NCBI GenBank assembly: GCA_015063795.1
Contig: SVTL01000001.1
Span: 175,614 to 239,613 of the forward strand
Direction: 5' to 3'
DNA: 64,000 nucleotides
Origin: Oscillospiraceae bacterium
GTDB taxonomy: Bacteria; Bacillota; Clostridia; Oscillospirales; CAG-272
The notes below the pieces were generated by a model. The model saw nothing but the letters and a program-made list of their open reading frames with translations. It had not been told where the DNA came from and did no database searches. How positions within the stretch are numbered: position 1 is the first letter of the stretch; every line of letters starts with the position of its first letter. Below, piece after piece: positions 1 through 10,803 of this stretch. The translations under genes and the position numbers were made by a program.

Positions 1-1
1 G

Positions 2-2049
<2,048 letters not shown>

Positions 2050-2083
2050 AGAGTGAAAAGAAGCGAAAAGAGACGGAAAACGA

Positions 2084-2112
2084 TTGACAAGGGCTTGAAA
2101 AGGTGGTACAAT
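2084..2112 (+). promoter_or_regulatory. Sigma-A promoter of the iorAB operon
   Basis: TTGACA at 2084-2089 and TACAAT at 2107-2112 are separated by 17 nt. The in-frame GTG at 2103 falls at the -10 box, so it cannot be the iorA start; this supports the ATG at 2157. Confidence 0.85.
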
Positions 2113-2156
2113 TTCAAAAGCTCATCTGTACTTTTGATGAAAGGAATCGCAAAACA

Positions 2157-3887
2157 ATGAAGAAAATCATGTTGGGCAACGAAGCGGTTGCCCGTGGATT
2201 ATACGAGGCCGGTGTCAGGCTCGTTTCCAGCTATCCGGGAACGCCCAGCACCGAGATCACTGAATTTGCGGCGGGATACGAAGAGATCTATGCCGAGTGG
2301 GCGCCCAACGAAAAGGTGGCCATGGAGGTTGCCATCGGCGCTTCCATTGCCGGCGGACGCGCCTTCTGCGCGATGAAGCACGTCGGTTTGAATGTGGCGG
2401 CCGATCCTTTCTTTATCGGCAGCTATATCGGCGTGGGCGGCGGTCTTCTGATCGGTGTGGCCGATGATCCGGGCATGTTCTCCTCCCAGAATGAGCAGGA
2501 CTCCCGTCACTATGCCATTGCCGCCAAGCTCCCCTGTCTGGAGCCCTCGGATTCGGCGGAATGTCTCGCTTTCACCAAGATGGCGTATGATTTCTCCGAA
2601 CGGTTTGATACCCCCGTTCTGCTTCGTCTGAACACCCGCATCTCCCACTCGCGCAGCATTGTCGATACCTCCGAGCGCTTGGAGAAGGAGCTGGTGGATT
2701 ACAACAAGGATCCCTCCAAGCGCGTGATGATGCCCGCCAATGCCAAGGGACGCCATGTGGTGCTGGAGGCCCGCTTCGATGAGATGCGTACATATGCCGA
2801 GTCCTGCCCCTTCAACCGTATCGTTGAGAATGAGGGAAGCAAGATCGGTATCATCACCGCAGGCCCCTCCTTCAACTATGCCAGAGAGGTCTTCGGCGAG
2901 AAGGCATCGTATTTCAAGCTCGGTCTGCTCAATCCCATGCCCACAGAGGCGCTGAAGGCCTTTGCCTCCCGTTTTGAAACGGTGTATGTGATCGAAGAGC
3001 TGGACGATATCATCGAAACGCATTGCAAGAAGATCGGCATCCAGTGCATCGGCAAGGAGCTGTTGCCTTTGTGCGATGAATATTCGCAGGAGCTTCTGCG
3101 CGACAAGCTGCTGGGCGAAAAGACCGAGTTCGTTTCCGATGAAACGCCGATTCCCGGCCGTCCTCCCGTGCTTTGCCCCGGCTGTCCTCACAGAGGCATG
3201 TTCTACCTGTTTAAAAAGATGGGGCTGTATGTCAGCGGCGACATCGGCTGCTATACGCTGGGCGCACTGCCGCCTTTGGGCGCGATGGATACCACGCTTT
3301 GCATGGGCGCATCCATTTCCGCGCTGCACGGCTTCAATAAGATCCGTCCCGACTATGCTAAAAAGAGTGTTGCCGTCATCGGCGACTCCACCTTCTTCCA
3401 TTCCGGCATGACCGGACTTGTGAACACCACCTACAACAAGGGCATTTCCACAGTGGTCATTCTCGACAACCGCATCACCGGTATGACCGGCCATCAGCAG
3501 AACCCCACCTCGGGTATGACGCTGAAGGGCGAGGAATTCCATGATATCTGCATTGAGGATATCGTGCTGGCGGCGGGTATCGCCAAGGAGAATCTCCGCG
3601 TGATCGATCCCGACAATCTGATCGAGGGCGAACAGATCCTCCGTGAGGAGCTTGCCAAGGAAGCCCCCTCTGTGATCATTGCCCGCAAGCCCTGCGCGCT
3701 TCTCAAGAGCGTGAAGAGGCTGCCTGCGAGAACGGTGGATGTCAACAAATGCGTGGGCTGTGCCGCCTGCATGAAAATCGGCTGCCCCTGCATCAGCGTG
3801 GTGAACAAAAAGGCCGTCGTTGACCAGACGCTCTGCGTCGGATGCGGTCTGTGCAAGCATATGTGCCGTCTCGGCGCACTGATCTGA
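2157..3887 (+). CDS. iorA: Indolepyruvate:ferredoxin oxidoreductase, alpha subunit
   Basis: IorA with IorB oxidatively decarboxylates aryl pyruvates made by transamination of aromatic amino acids, giving aryl-acetyl-CoA and reduced ferredoxin; the enzyme is cytoplasmic and oxygen-sensitive. The 576-residue product has the pyrimidine-binding domain first (SYPGTPSTEI), a thiamine diphosphate site with GDSTFFHSG and NRITGMTGHQ, and two 4Fe-4S clusters at the C-terminus (CVGCAACMKIGC and CVGCGLCKHMC). The ATG at 2157 has AAAGGA upstream and begins MKKIMLGNEA, the usual family start. iorB follows after 14 nt. Works with the ACT-domain protein downstream. Confidence 0.95.
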   Translation: MKKIMLGNEAVARGLYEAGVRLVSSYPGTPSTEITEFAAGYEEIYAEWAPNEKVAMEVAIGASIAGGRAFCAMKHVGLNVAADPFFIGSYIGVGGGLLIGVADDPGMFSSQNEQDSRHYAIAAKLPCLEPSDSAECLAFTKMAYDFSERFDTPVLLRLNTRISHSRSIVDTSERLEKELVDYNKDPSKRVMMPANAKGRHVVLEARFDEMRTYAESCPFNRIVENEGSKIGIITAGPSFNYAREVFGEKASYFKLGLLNPMPTEALKAFASRFETVYVIEELDDIIETHCKKIGIQCIGKELLPLCDEYSQELLRDKLLGEKTEFVSDETPIPGRPPVLCPGCPHRGMFYLFKKMGLYVSGDIGCYTLGALPPLGAMDTTLCMGASISALHGFNKIRPDYAKKSVAVIGDSTFFHSGMTGLVNTTYNKGISTVVILDNRITGMTGHQQNPTSGMTLKGEEFHDICIEDIVLAAGIAKENLRVIDPDNLIEGEQILREELAKEAPSVIIARKPCALLKSVKRLPARTVDVNKCVGCAACMKIGCPCISVVNKKAVVDQTLCVGCGLCKHMCRLGALI

Positions 3888-3901
3888 GGAGGGAAGGAAC
3901 C

Positions 3902-4474
3902 ATGACGGAAAAAAGCATTATGATCGTCGGCGTGGGCGGACAGGGTTCGCTTCTCGCCAGTAAAATTCTCGGCAATGCGGTCCTGTCTCAGGGCAAGGAT
4001 GTCAAGGTGTCCGAGGTCCACGGCATGAGCCAGAGAGGCGGATCGGTGGTGACCTATGTTCGCTACGGCGATGACGTGGCCTCCCCTATCATCAACAAGG
4101 GCGAGGCAGACATCATCCTGTCCTTTGAAAAGCTGGAGGCGGCCCGCTGGCTGCCCTTCCTGAAAAAAGGCGGCATCATCATCACCAATTCTCAGCAGAT
4201 CAATCCCATGCCGGTCATCACCGGGCAGGCCACCTATCCCGAAACGGTTCTGGAGGGCATTAAGGCGAAGGATGTCCGTGTGATCGAGTGCGATGCTCTT
4301 GCTCTCGCCAAGGAGGCGGGAAGCGAAAAGGCTGTCAATGTCGTTCTGATCGGCATGCTCGCACACTTCACCGGCTTTGATCTGGATATCATGCGCGAGG
4401 CAGTCAAAAATTCGGTGCCTTCCAAGTTCCTTGAGGTCAACATGAAGGCCTTTGAGATCGGCGCCGCTATCTGA
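3902..4474 (+). CDS. iorB: Indolepyruvate:ferredoxin oxidoreductase, beta subunit
   Basis: The beta (gamma-type) subunit completes the IOR enzyme and carries the CoA-side domain of the 2-oxoacid:ferredoxin oxidoreductase family. The product is 190 residues, normal for IorB. It opens with the family signature IMIVGVGGQGSLLASKI and contains SEVHGMSQRGGSVVTYVR. The ATG at 3902 follows GGAGGGAAGG; an upstream in-frame start would lie inside iorA. It is cotranscribed with iorA and followed by the ACT-domain gene 47 nt later. Confidence 0.94.
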   Translation: MTEKSIMIVGVGGQGSLLASKILGNAVLSQGKDVKVSEVHGMSQRGGSVVTYVRYGDDVASPIINKGEADIILSFEKLEAARWLPFLKKGGIIITNSQQINPMPVITGQATYPETVLEGIKAKDVRVIECDALALAKEAGSEKAVNVVLIGMLAHFTGFDLDIMREAVKNSVPSKFLEVNMKAFEIGAAI

Positions 4475-4521
4475 CGGCAGGCTTTTGCAGCATTTTTATT
4501 CTTGAAAGGAATGTGAACGAT

Positions 4522-4941
4522 ATGATTTTGAAACAGATTGCAATTTTCATTGAAAACGAACTGGGACGTCTGGTCGAGATCACCGATTTTCTGGGTGAAA
4601 ACGGTGTCAATCTTCACGCCCTCTCCATCACAGACACCACCGATTACGGCATTCTCCGCATTGTGGTGGACGATCCGGAAAGCGTTGCCAAGCTGCTGAA
4701 GAAAAACGGCTTCACCGTTTCGTTGACCGATGTGGTGGTGGCAAGAATCGAGGACAGACCCGGCGGTCTTTCTGCCGTCCTGCGCGTGCTGGCCGATGCG
4801 AAGATCGCGGTTGAGTATGTGTACCCCTTCCTCTCTCACTATGAAGAGGGTGCGTTTGTGGTCGTGCGTACCACCAATGCCGAGGCAACGAAGGCGCTGT
4901 TGGAGACCAAGGGCTTCAGCGGCTTTCAGGGCGCAAAATAA
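4522..4941 (+). CDS. Tandem ACT-domain protein, probable amino-acid sensor
   Basis: A 139-residue protein made of two ACT domains: residues about 1-65 (KQIAIFIENELGRLVEIT) and about 70-135 (VVVARIEDRPGGLSAVLRVL). ACT domains bind small ligands, usually amino acids. Proteins of this type are often encoded with ior genes in anaerobes, so a role in sensing aromatic amino acids for the IOR pathway is a reasonable inference, not shown. AAAGGA at 4505-4510 fits the ATG at 4522 better than the GTG at 4513. The gene ends the operon at a clear terminator. Confidence 0.85.
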   Translation: MILKQIAIFIENELGRLVEITDFLGENGVNLHALSITDTTDYGILRIVVDDPESVAKLLKKNGFTVSLTDVVVARIEDRPGGLSAVLRVLADAKIAVEYVYPFLSHYEEGAFVVVRTTNAEATKALLETKGFSGFQGAK

Positions 4942-4981
4942 CACAAACGGACCAAAGCACAAAACAAACAGATAGACAACA

Positions 4982-5018
4982 AAAAGAGCTGCCGATCGCT
5001 TTCGACAGCTCTTTTGCT
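4982..5018 (+). terminator. Intrinsic terminator of the ior operon
   Basis: A perfect 10-bp stem (4982-4991 pairing with 5006-5015) whose 3' arm ends in CTTTTGCTG. It lies 40 nt after the ACT-domain gene. Confidence 0.8.
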
Positions 5019-5030
5019 GTTGTTGGCTGA

Positions 5031-5060
5031 AAAAAGGCGAGAGCTCATCTCCCGCCTTTT
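5031..5060 (-). terminator. Intrinsic terminator of galE
   Basis: Read on the minus strand, AAAAGGCGGGAG and CTCTCGCCTTTTTT form a hairpin followed by a T run, 27 nt after the galE stop. It sits back to back with the ior terminator. Confidence 0.75.
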
Positions 5061-5087
5061 GGTTGTACCATCAGCCGTATTCTTCCG

Positions 5088-6125
5088 TTATTCGTCGCTT
5101 GAGCGATATCCGTTGGGGTTTTGGCTCTGCCACTTCCAGGAGTCCTTGCACATATCGGACAGGCTCTTTTCGGTCTGCCAGCCCAAAAGACGCTTGGCCT
5201 TGGACGGATCGGCATAGCTGACCGCCAGATCTCCCGCGCGGCGGGGCGCGATCACATACGGGATCTTGCGTCCGCTGGCCGATTCATAAGCGCGGACGAT
5301 GTCCAGCACGCTGGAGCCCTTGCCGCTTCCGAGATTGAACACCTCAACGCCCGTGTGCAGGCATGCGTAATCCAGCGCGCAGACGTGCCCCTTGGCCAGA
5401 TCGGTCACATGGATGTAGTCGCGGACGCCGGTGCCGTCGGGAGTGGGGTAGTCGTTGCCGAACACGCTCAGCTTCTCGCGGCGGCCGATGGCGACTTGGG
5501 AAATATAGGGGAAGAGATTGTTGGGGATGCCGTCGGGATCCTCGCCGATCAGACCGCTTTCGTGGGCGCCGACAGGATTGAAATAGCGAAGCAGAACAAC
5601 GGACATTTCGGGATGGGCAAGTGCCACGCCGCCAAGGATCTTTTCGATCATAAACTTCGTCCAGCCGTAGGGATTGGAGCAGTTGCCGGTGGGGGATTGC
5701 TCGGTGTAGGGAGCCTCGGCTTCGGTGCCGTAGACCGTGGCGGAGGAGCTGAAAATGAGCTTGTTTACCCCGAAGGTCTGCATGGTCTCGAGCAGCGTCA
5801 GCGTGGAGTCGATGTTGTTGCGGTAGTAGATCTCAGGCTTTGCCACCGATTCGCCCACCGCCTTGTAGCCGGCAAAGTGAATGACCGCGTCAATGGGCTG
5901 ATGTTCGGCACAGGCGGAGAAGATTGCCTCGGTCTGCTTTTTGTCGGCGATGTCGGCCTCAAAAAAGAGAGGACGCTTGCCTGTGATGGTCTCAATGCGG
6001 TCAATGACGGCAGGATGGCTGTTGGACAGATTGTCGGCGATGACGACCGAATGCCCTTTGGCAAGCAATTCAACGGCGGTATGCGAGCCGATGTAGCCGG
6101 CACCGCCCGTGAGAAGTATGTTCAT
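5088..6125 (-). CDS. galE: UDP-glucose 4-epimerase
   Basis: GalE interconverts UDP-glucose and UDP-galactose in the cytoplasm, feeding the Leloir pathway and cell-surface polysaccharides. The 345-residue protein is an extended short-chain dehydrogenase: NAD-binding GGAGYIGSH at residues 7-15, the catalytic Ser region SSSATVYG, and YxxxK as PYGWTKFMIE, then the substrate region NLFPYISQVA. The ATG at 6125 has GGAGG seven bases upstream; longer in-frame extensions would run into the promoter. It is a single-gene unit facing ruvC, with its own promoter and terminator. Confidence 0.96.
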   Translation of the reverse strand: MNILLTGGAGYIGSHTAVELLAKGHSVVIADNLSNSHPAVIDRIETITGKRPLFFEADIADKKQTEAIFSACAEHQPIDAVIHFAGYKAVGESVAKPEIYYRNNIDSTLTLLETMQTFGVNKLIFSSSATVYGTEAEAPYTEQSPTGNCSNPYGWTKFMIEKILGGVALAHPEMSVVLLRYFNPVGAHESGLIGEDPDGIPNNLFPYISQVAIGRREKLSVFGNDYPTPDGTGVRDYIHVTDLAKGHVCALDYACLHTGVEVFNLGSGKGSSVLDIVRAYESASGRKIPYVIAPRRAGDLAVSYADPSKAKRLLGWQTEKSLSDMCKDSWKWQSQNPNGYRSSDE

Positions 6126-6177
6126 GTTATGACCTCCGGGATGCTTGAATTTGATTTGAAATATGGCTTGTTTGTAA

Positions 6178-6206
6178 ATTATATCACTTCTTTGTGAAAA
6201 GGTCAA
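6178..6206 (-). promoter_or_regulatory. Sigma-A promoter of galE
   Basis: On the minus strand TTGACC (6206-6201) and TATAAT (6183-6178) are spaced by 17 nt, about 50 nt upstream of the galE ATG. Confidence 0.85.
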
Positions 6207-6236
6207 CAGGAAAGGGCGGATTGTAAGAAAAATGTT

Positions 6237-6265
6237 TTGACAAGAAGCGGAATGTATGATATAAT
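6237..6265 (+). promoter_or_regulatory. Consensus sigma-A promoter of ruvCAB
   Basis: TTGACA at 6237-6242 and TATAAT at 6260-6265 with a 17-nt spacer, a full consensus match, 30 nt before the ruvC ATG. No LexA-like box was recognised near it. Confidence 0.88.
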
Positions 6266-6295
6266 TATCTATAAAATATATATTCGGGGGTAATT

Positions 6296-6802
6296 ATGAG
6301 GATCATCGGCATCGATCCGGGGCTTGCTATTGTCGGCTACGGTGTTTTGGAATACAAGGCAGGGCGTTTCACCACGCTGGCGTACGGCTCCATCACCACG
6401 CCTGCCCACACCGAAATTCCCGACCGCCTGCAGTCGATCTATCATCAGCTGGACGATCTGATCAAAATGTACCGCCCCGAGGACATCGCGGTGGAGGAGC
6501 TTTTCTTCCACAACAACCAGAAGACCGTCATCAGCGTTGCGGAGGCGCGGGGTGTGATCCTGCTTTGCGCGAAGATGAACGGGCTGAACATTTACGAATA
6601 CACGCCCCTGCAGGTGAAGCAGGCGGTTGTCGGATACGGCCGCGCCGAGAAAAAACAGGTGATCTCCATGGTGACCTCGCTTCTCAACCTGAAGGAGCCG
6701 CCGAAGCCCGACGATACGGCCGATGCTTTGGCCATCGCGGTCTGCCGCGCACACAGCGGCGGCTCGCAGATCGAACAATATTTGAAAAGGATGAGCCGAT
6801 AA
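6296..6802 (+). CDS. ruvC: Crossover junction endodeoxyribonuclease RuvC
   Basis: RuvC resolves Holliday junctions made by RecA and moved by RuvAB. The 168-residue protein shows the RNase H-like acidic residues: D7 in IGIDPG, the Glu in VEELFF, and the C-terminal pair in KPDDTADALA. A GGGGG ribosome binding site lies five bases before the ATG. ruvA starts on the base after the stop, so ruvC-ruvA-ruvB form one transcript. Length and motifs are normal for the family. Confidence 0.97.
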   Translation: MRIIGIDPGLAIVGYGVLEYKAGRFTTLAYGSITTPAHTEIPDRLQSIYHQLDDLIKMYRPEDIAVEELFFHNNQKTVISVAEARGVILLCAKMNGLNIYEYTPLQVKQAVVGYGRAEKKQVISMVTSLLNLKEPPKPDDTADALAIAVCRAHSGGSQIEQYLKRMSR

Positions 6803-7402
6803 ATGTTTTATTCAATCAACGGGATTCTGATGACGACCACCGAGTCGTTTGCCGTCGTCGATTGCGGCGGCGTGGGCTTCAAGCTCTCGGTCAGTACCAA
6901 CACGCTTTCCCATCTGATCCATTACGGCGAAAAGGTCTGCCTGTTCACCCATCTGTCGGTGCGCGAGGATGCGCTGGAGCTGTTCGGCTTTTTCACCGAG
7001 GAGGAGCTGGATGCCTTCAAGCTTCTGATCGGTGTTTCGGGCATCGGTCCGAAGGCGGCGCTGGCGATCTTATCGGTGCTGACGCCGGGACAGCTGGCGC
7101 TGGCGGTCACAAGCGGCGATGCCAAGTCCATTTCCCGTGCGCAGGGCGTGGGAGGCAAGACCGCATCCCGCGTGATTTTGGAGCTGAAGGATAAGATCGG
7201 CAAAACGATCCTGCCCTCCGATGACGAAGGCGGGCTCGTGCAGGCGGCACCGTCGCCGCAGAACACGTCGGAGGCCAGAGATGCACTGCTGGTGCTGGGT
7301 TACAAGCGGGCTGAGGCCGAGGCGGTTCTGAAAAAGATCGACACCGACGGAATGGAAGTGGAGGAGATCATCCGCGAGGCGCTGAAGCGTCTGATGCGGT
7401 GA
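6803..7402 (+). CDS. ruvA: Holliday junction branch migration protein RuvA
   Basis: RuvA binds the four-way junction as a tetramer and loads RuvB. The 199 residues contain the N-terminal OB fold (MFYSINGILM start), tandem helix-hairpin-helix motifs (LIGVSGIGPKAALAIL and AQGVGGKTASRVILELK), an acidic linker and the small C-terminal domain that contacts RuvB. The ribosome binding site is AAGGATGAG inside the end of ruvC. There is no gap to ruvC and an 11-nt gap to ruvB. Confidence 0.97.
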   Translation: MFYSINGILMTTTESFAVVDCGGVGFKLSVSTNTLSHLIHYGEKVCLFTHLSVREDALELFGFFTEEELDAFKLLIGVSGIGPKAALAILSVLTPGQLALAVTSGDAKSISRAQGVGGKTASRVILELKDKIGKTILPSDDEGGLVQAAPSPQNTSEARDALLVLGYKRAEAEAVLKKIDTDGMEVEEIIREALKRLMR

Positions 7403-7413
7403 GAGGATAGAAC

Positions 7414-8478
7414 ATGGACAGAGACGAATTTGATTTTGAAAACCGCATCGTCGGCTCGGAATACACCGAGGAGGACGCGGTCAACGAAAACTCGCTCCGC
7501 CCCCGCACGCTGGAAGAATACGTGGGACAGGAGCGGGCCAAGGAAAACCTGAAGGTTTATATCGATGCGGCGAAAATGCGCGGAGACGTGCTGGATCATG
7601 TGCTGTTATACGGCCCTCCCGGTCTGGGTAAAACCACATTGGCCACCATCATCGCCAACGAAATGGGCGTTAACATCCATTCCACCTCGGGGCCTGCCAT
7701 CGAAAAGCAGGGCGATCTGGCGGCGATCCTCTCCAATCTGTCGGAGAACGACATTCTTTTTGTCGATGAGATCCACCGTCTCCAGCGGTCTGTGGAGGAG
7801 ATTTTGTACCCCGCGCTGGAGGATTTTGCGCTGGATATCATCATCGGCAAGGGACCGATGGCACGCAGCATCCATATGCCGCTGAAGAAGTTTACGCTGG
7901 TGGGCGCCACCACCCGTGCCGGACAGCTGACCAAGCCTCTGCGCGACCGCTTCGGTGTGCTGCTGAAGCTGGAGCTGTATACCGTGGAGGAGCTGAAGCA
8001 GATCATCATGCGGAACGCCGGCAAGCTGGGCATTGAGATCGATGACGAGGGGGCTGTGGAGATTGCCTCCCGTTCCCGCGGTACGCCGCGAATTGCCAAC
8101 CGTCTGCTCAAGCGCGTGCGCGATTTTGCGCAGGTGGCGGGAAGCGGTAAGATCGACCGCGATATCGCCTGCTATGCGCTGGAGAAGCTGGAGATCGACC
8201 GTTTGGGGCTGGACAACATCGACCGCCGTATGCTCCGCACCATCATCGAGAATTACGGGGGCGGTCCGGTGGGACTGGAAACGCTGGCAGCCACCATCGG
8301 CGAAGAGGCCATTTCGATCGAGGACGTATACGAGCCCTATCTGATGCAGATCGGCTACCTGAACCGTACCCCCCGCGGCCGCTGTGCGACCGTAAAAGCG
8401 TATGAGCATCTGGGCATCCCCTATCGCGGCGAAAGCATAGGGCAGGTGTCACTGGAAGACCACGAGAGCGAAGAATAA
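7414..8478 (+). CDS. ruvB: Holliday junction branch migration ATPase RuvB
   Basis: RuvB is the hexameric AAA+ motor that drives branch migration with RuvA. The 354-residue protein has Walker [12 protein letters not shown] near residue 69, Walker B DEIHRL, the sensor-1 region GATTRAG, the arginine-finger region RDRFG, and the C-terminal winged helix ending [11 protein letters not shown]. The length matches the family (about 330-350). It ends the ruv set; glmM follows 27 nt later and may be cotranscribed. Confidence 0.98.
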   Translation: MDRDEFDFENRIVGSEYTEEDAVNENSLRPRTLEEYVGQERAKENLKVYIDAAKMRGDVLDHVLLYGPPGLGKTTLATIIANEMGVNIHSTSGPAIEKQGDLAAILSNLSENDILFVDEIHRLQRSVEEILYPALEDFALDIIIGKGPMARSIHMPLKKFTLVGATTRAGQLTKPLRDRFGVLLKLELYTVEELKQIIMRNAGKLGIEIDDEGAVEIASRSRGTPRIANRLLKRVRDFAQVAGSGKIDRDIACYALEKLEIDRLGLDNIDRRMLRTIIENYGGGPVGLETLAATIGEEAISIEDVYEPYLMQIGYLNRTPRGRCATVKAYEHLGIPYRGESIGQVSLEDHESEE

Positions 8479-8505
8479 TGACCGATAAAGGAGATATGGA
8501 AGGAC

Positions 8506-9885
8506 ATGGGTAAACTGTTTGGAACCGACGGCGTGCGCGGCGTGGCCGGCAGGGAGCTGACGGCGGATCTGGCATACCGTCTGGGATACATCGCCGCGGA
8601 GGTGCTGGCCGGCGTGGACGGCAAGGGCGGCAAAAAGAAGATCATCATCGGGAAGGACACCCGTATCTCGGGCGATATGTTTGAGTGTGCCATCGCCGCC
8701 GGTCTGACGGCCGCAGGATGCGATGTGTATGTGGCGGGCGTTGTCCCCACCCCCGCTGTCCCCTGCCTGATCAAGGCCTACGGCGCGGATATGGGCGTGA
8801 TGATCTCCGCTTCGCACAACCCTTACGAACATAACGGCATCAAATTCTTTAACGGCGAGGGCTATAAGCTCTCCGACGAGATTGAAAACAAGATCGAGGA
8901 GATTCTCTTTGAGGAAAGAGAGCTTCCGCCCGCTGTGGAAAGCGCGGTGGGAAGAGTGTTCTTCTCGCACGATATGAAAAAAAGCTACATCAACAGCATC
9001 AAGGCGGTGCTGGCCGAGGGGAAAACACCGTCTGACGGACAGAAGAAGCGCAAAATCGCCTTTGACCTTGCCTGCGGCTCTGCGTCTGCCACGGCAAGAG
9101 AGATTTTTGAAGCTTCGGATATGTATGGTTTCCAGCCCCTCTTCCTTTCGTGCGAATACGATGGCACGAACATCAACGACGGCTGCGGCTCTACGCACTT
9201 GGAACACCTGTCCGCCTTTGTCAGAGAGCAGGGGTGTGATATGGGCTTTGCCTTCGACGGCGATGCCGACCGCTGTCTGGCGGTGGACGAAAACGGCAGC
9301 ACCGTAGACGGCGACCGCATCATTGCGCTGATAGCCAACGATATGGCCGCCAAGGGAAGGCTGAAGGACAACACGGCGGTGGTCACCTGCATGTCCAACA
9401 TGGGCTTCCACATGATGGCAAAAGAAAAGGGACTGAACGTGAAGATCACGGGTGTGGGCGACCGCTATGTGCTGGAGGAAATGCTGGCAGGCGGTTACAA
9501 CCTGGGAGGCGAGCAGTCGGGACACATCATTCTCACCGACTTTGCCACCACCGGCGACGGTCAGCTGACGGCGGCCGTGGTGCTGGGCATCCTCAACGCC
9601 CACCCCGAAGTCAAGGCCTCTGAGCTGTTCGCCTGCATGCAGACGCTTCCGCAGGTGATGATCAATGTCCGCGTTCCCAACGAGATCAAGAAAACGCTGT
9701 CCGCCGATGCCGATGTGAAGCAGGCTGTGGAGGAAGCGGAGGCCGTTCTCGGCGCATACGGACGCGTCCTGCTTCGCCCGTCGGGCACCGAGGCGCTGGT
9801 CCGCATCATGCTGGAGGGACAAAACGAGGACGAACTGAAGACATTGGCCGAATCGATCAAAGCCGTCATCGAGCGCAAGATCTGA
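8506..9885 (+). CDS. glmM: Phosphoglucosamine mutase
   Basis: GlmM converts glucosamine-6-phosphate to glucosamine-1-phosphate on the way to UDP-GlcNAc for peptidoglycan. The 459-residue protein starts with the diagnostic GKLFGTDGVRG, has the phosphoserine loop ISASHNPYEHNG, the metal loop DGDADR and the sugar-phosphate loop RPSGTEALVR. The ATG at 8506 is the canonical start; the nearest strong Shine-Dalgarno (AAAGGAG) lies about 14 nt upstream, slightly long. No terminator is seen between ruvB and glmM. Confidence 0.97.
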   Translation: MGKLFGTDGVRGVAGRELTADLAYRLGYIAAEVLAGVDGKGGKKKIIIGKDTRISGDMFECAIAAGLTAAGCDVYVAGVVPTPAVPCLIKAYGADMGVMISASHNPYEHNGIKFFNGEGYKLSDEIENKIEEILFEERELPPAVESAVGRVFFSHDMKKSYINSIKAVLAEGKTPSDGQKKRKIAFDLACGSASATAREIFEASDMYGFQPLFLSCEYDGTNINDGCGSTHLEHLSAFVREQGCDMGFAFDGDADRCLAVDENGSTVDGDRIIALIANDMAAKGRLKDNTAVVTCMSNMGFHMMAKEKGLNVKITGVGDRYVLEEMLAGGYNLGGEQSGHIILTDFATTGDGQLTAAVVLGILNAHPEVKASELFACMQTLPQVMINVRVPNEIKKTLSADADVKQAVEEAEAVLGAYGRVLLRPSGTEALVRIMLEGQNEDELKTLAESIKAVIERKI

Positions 9886-9918
9886 CGCCTCTTGCAGGAA
9901 AGGGAATCATCAAACATT

Positions 9919-10794
9919 ATGTGGATTGCAAAAAACTGGAAGGATTATGAGCTGATCGATGCCGAGGGCGGAGAACGGCTGGAAAAATGGGGAAAGTACC
10001 GTCTGGTGCGCCCCGATCCGCAGGTCATCTGGAAAGGAGATCGCGGATCAAACTGGAAAAGATCGGATGCGCGCTACCTCCGTTCGCGGCAGGGCGGCGG
10101 AGCCTGGCAGGAAAACGCACTGCCCGAAAGCTGGAACATCCGCTATGAGCCGCTGGATCTCACCTTTCACATCAAGCCCATGGGCTTCAAGCATACGGGG
10201 CTTTTCCCCGAGCAGGCCTTCAATTGGGAGAAAACCGGCGAGCTGATCCGAAAATCGGGGCGGAAGATCAATCTGCTCAACCTCTTTGCCTATACGGGCG
10301 GCGCGACGGTGGCTGCGGCCAAGGCAGGTGCATCGGTCTGTCATGTGGATGCGTCCAAGGGTATGGTCGCCCATGCGAAAACCAATGCCGAGCTGTCGGG
10401 GCTGAAGGATGCCCCCATCCGATACATTGTCGATGACTGCAAAAAATTCATCGAAAGAGAGATCCGCCGCGGACACAAGTATGAGGCTGTGATTCTCGAT
10501 CCGCCCTCGTACGGGCGAGGTCCCAACGGCGAGGTGTGGAAGCTGGAGGAGTCGATCAGCGAGTTTATTTCGCTTGTGTCGCAGGTGCTGAGCGATGAGC
10601 CGCTGTTCGTGCTGGTCAATTCCTACACGACCGGGCTCTCTCCCTCGGCAATGGGGTATCTGCTGAACAACACCGTCAAGGCCAAATACGGCGGACGAGT
10701 GGAGTGCGACGAGCTTTGCCTGCCCGTCACAAGCCGCGACGCCTGCCTCCCCTGCGGCTCGTCCGCTTATTACATCAAGGAAGCAAGTAAGTAA
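9919..10794 (+). CDS. Class I SAM-dependent methyltransferase (COG1092-like, probable rRNA methyltransferase)
   Basis: The 291-residue protein resembles the RlmI/RlmK-type SAM-dependent methyltransferases. The SAM-binding motif I is LLNLFAYTGGATVAAAKAG, and the catalytic-type motif is ILDPPSYGRGPNGE, where the DPP(S/K/A) sequence is typical of rRNA base methyltransferases. The N-terminus MWIAKNWKDYELID is usual for the clostridial subgroup and supports the ATG at 9919 over the upstream TTG at 9892. There is no clear PUA domain. The exact RNA target cannot be told. It is 33 nt after glmM and 9 nt before ecfA1. Confidence 0.8.
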   Translation: MWIAKNWKDYELIDAEGGERLEKWGKYRLVRPDPQVIWKGDRGSNWKRSDARYLRSRQGGGAWQENALPESWNIRYEPLDLTFHIKPMGFKHTGLFPEQAFNWEKTGELIRKSGRKINLLNLFAYTGGATVAAAKAGASVCHVDASKGMVAHAKTNAELSGLKDAPIRYIVDDCKKFIEREIRRGHKYEAVILDPPSYGRGPNGEVWKLEESISEFISLVSQVLSDEPLFVLVNSYTTGLSPSAMGYLLNNTVKAKYGGRVECDELCLPVTSRDACLPCGSSAYYIKEASK

Positions 10795-10803
10795 GGAACA
10801 TAC

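Noticed and set aside
2103-2156. GTG start for iorA
   Set aside because: It falls in the -10 box of a near-consensus promoter, and the family start is the ATG at 2157.
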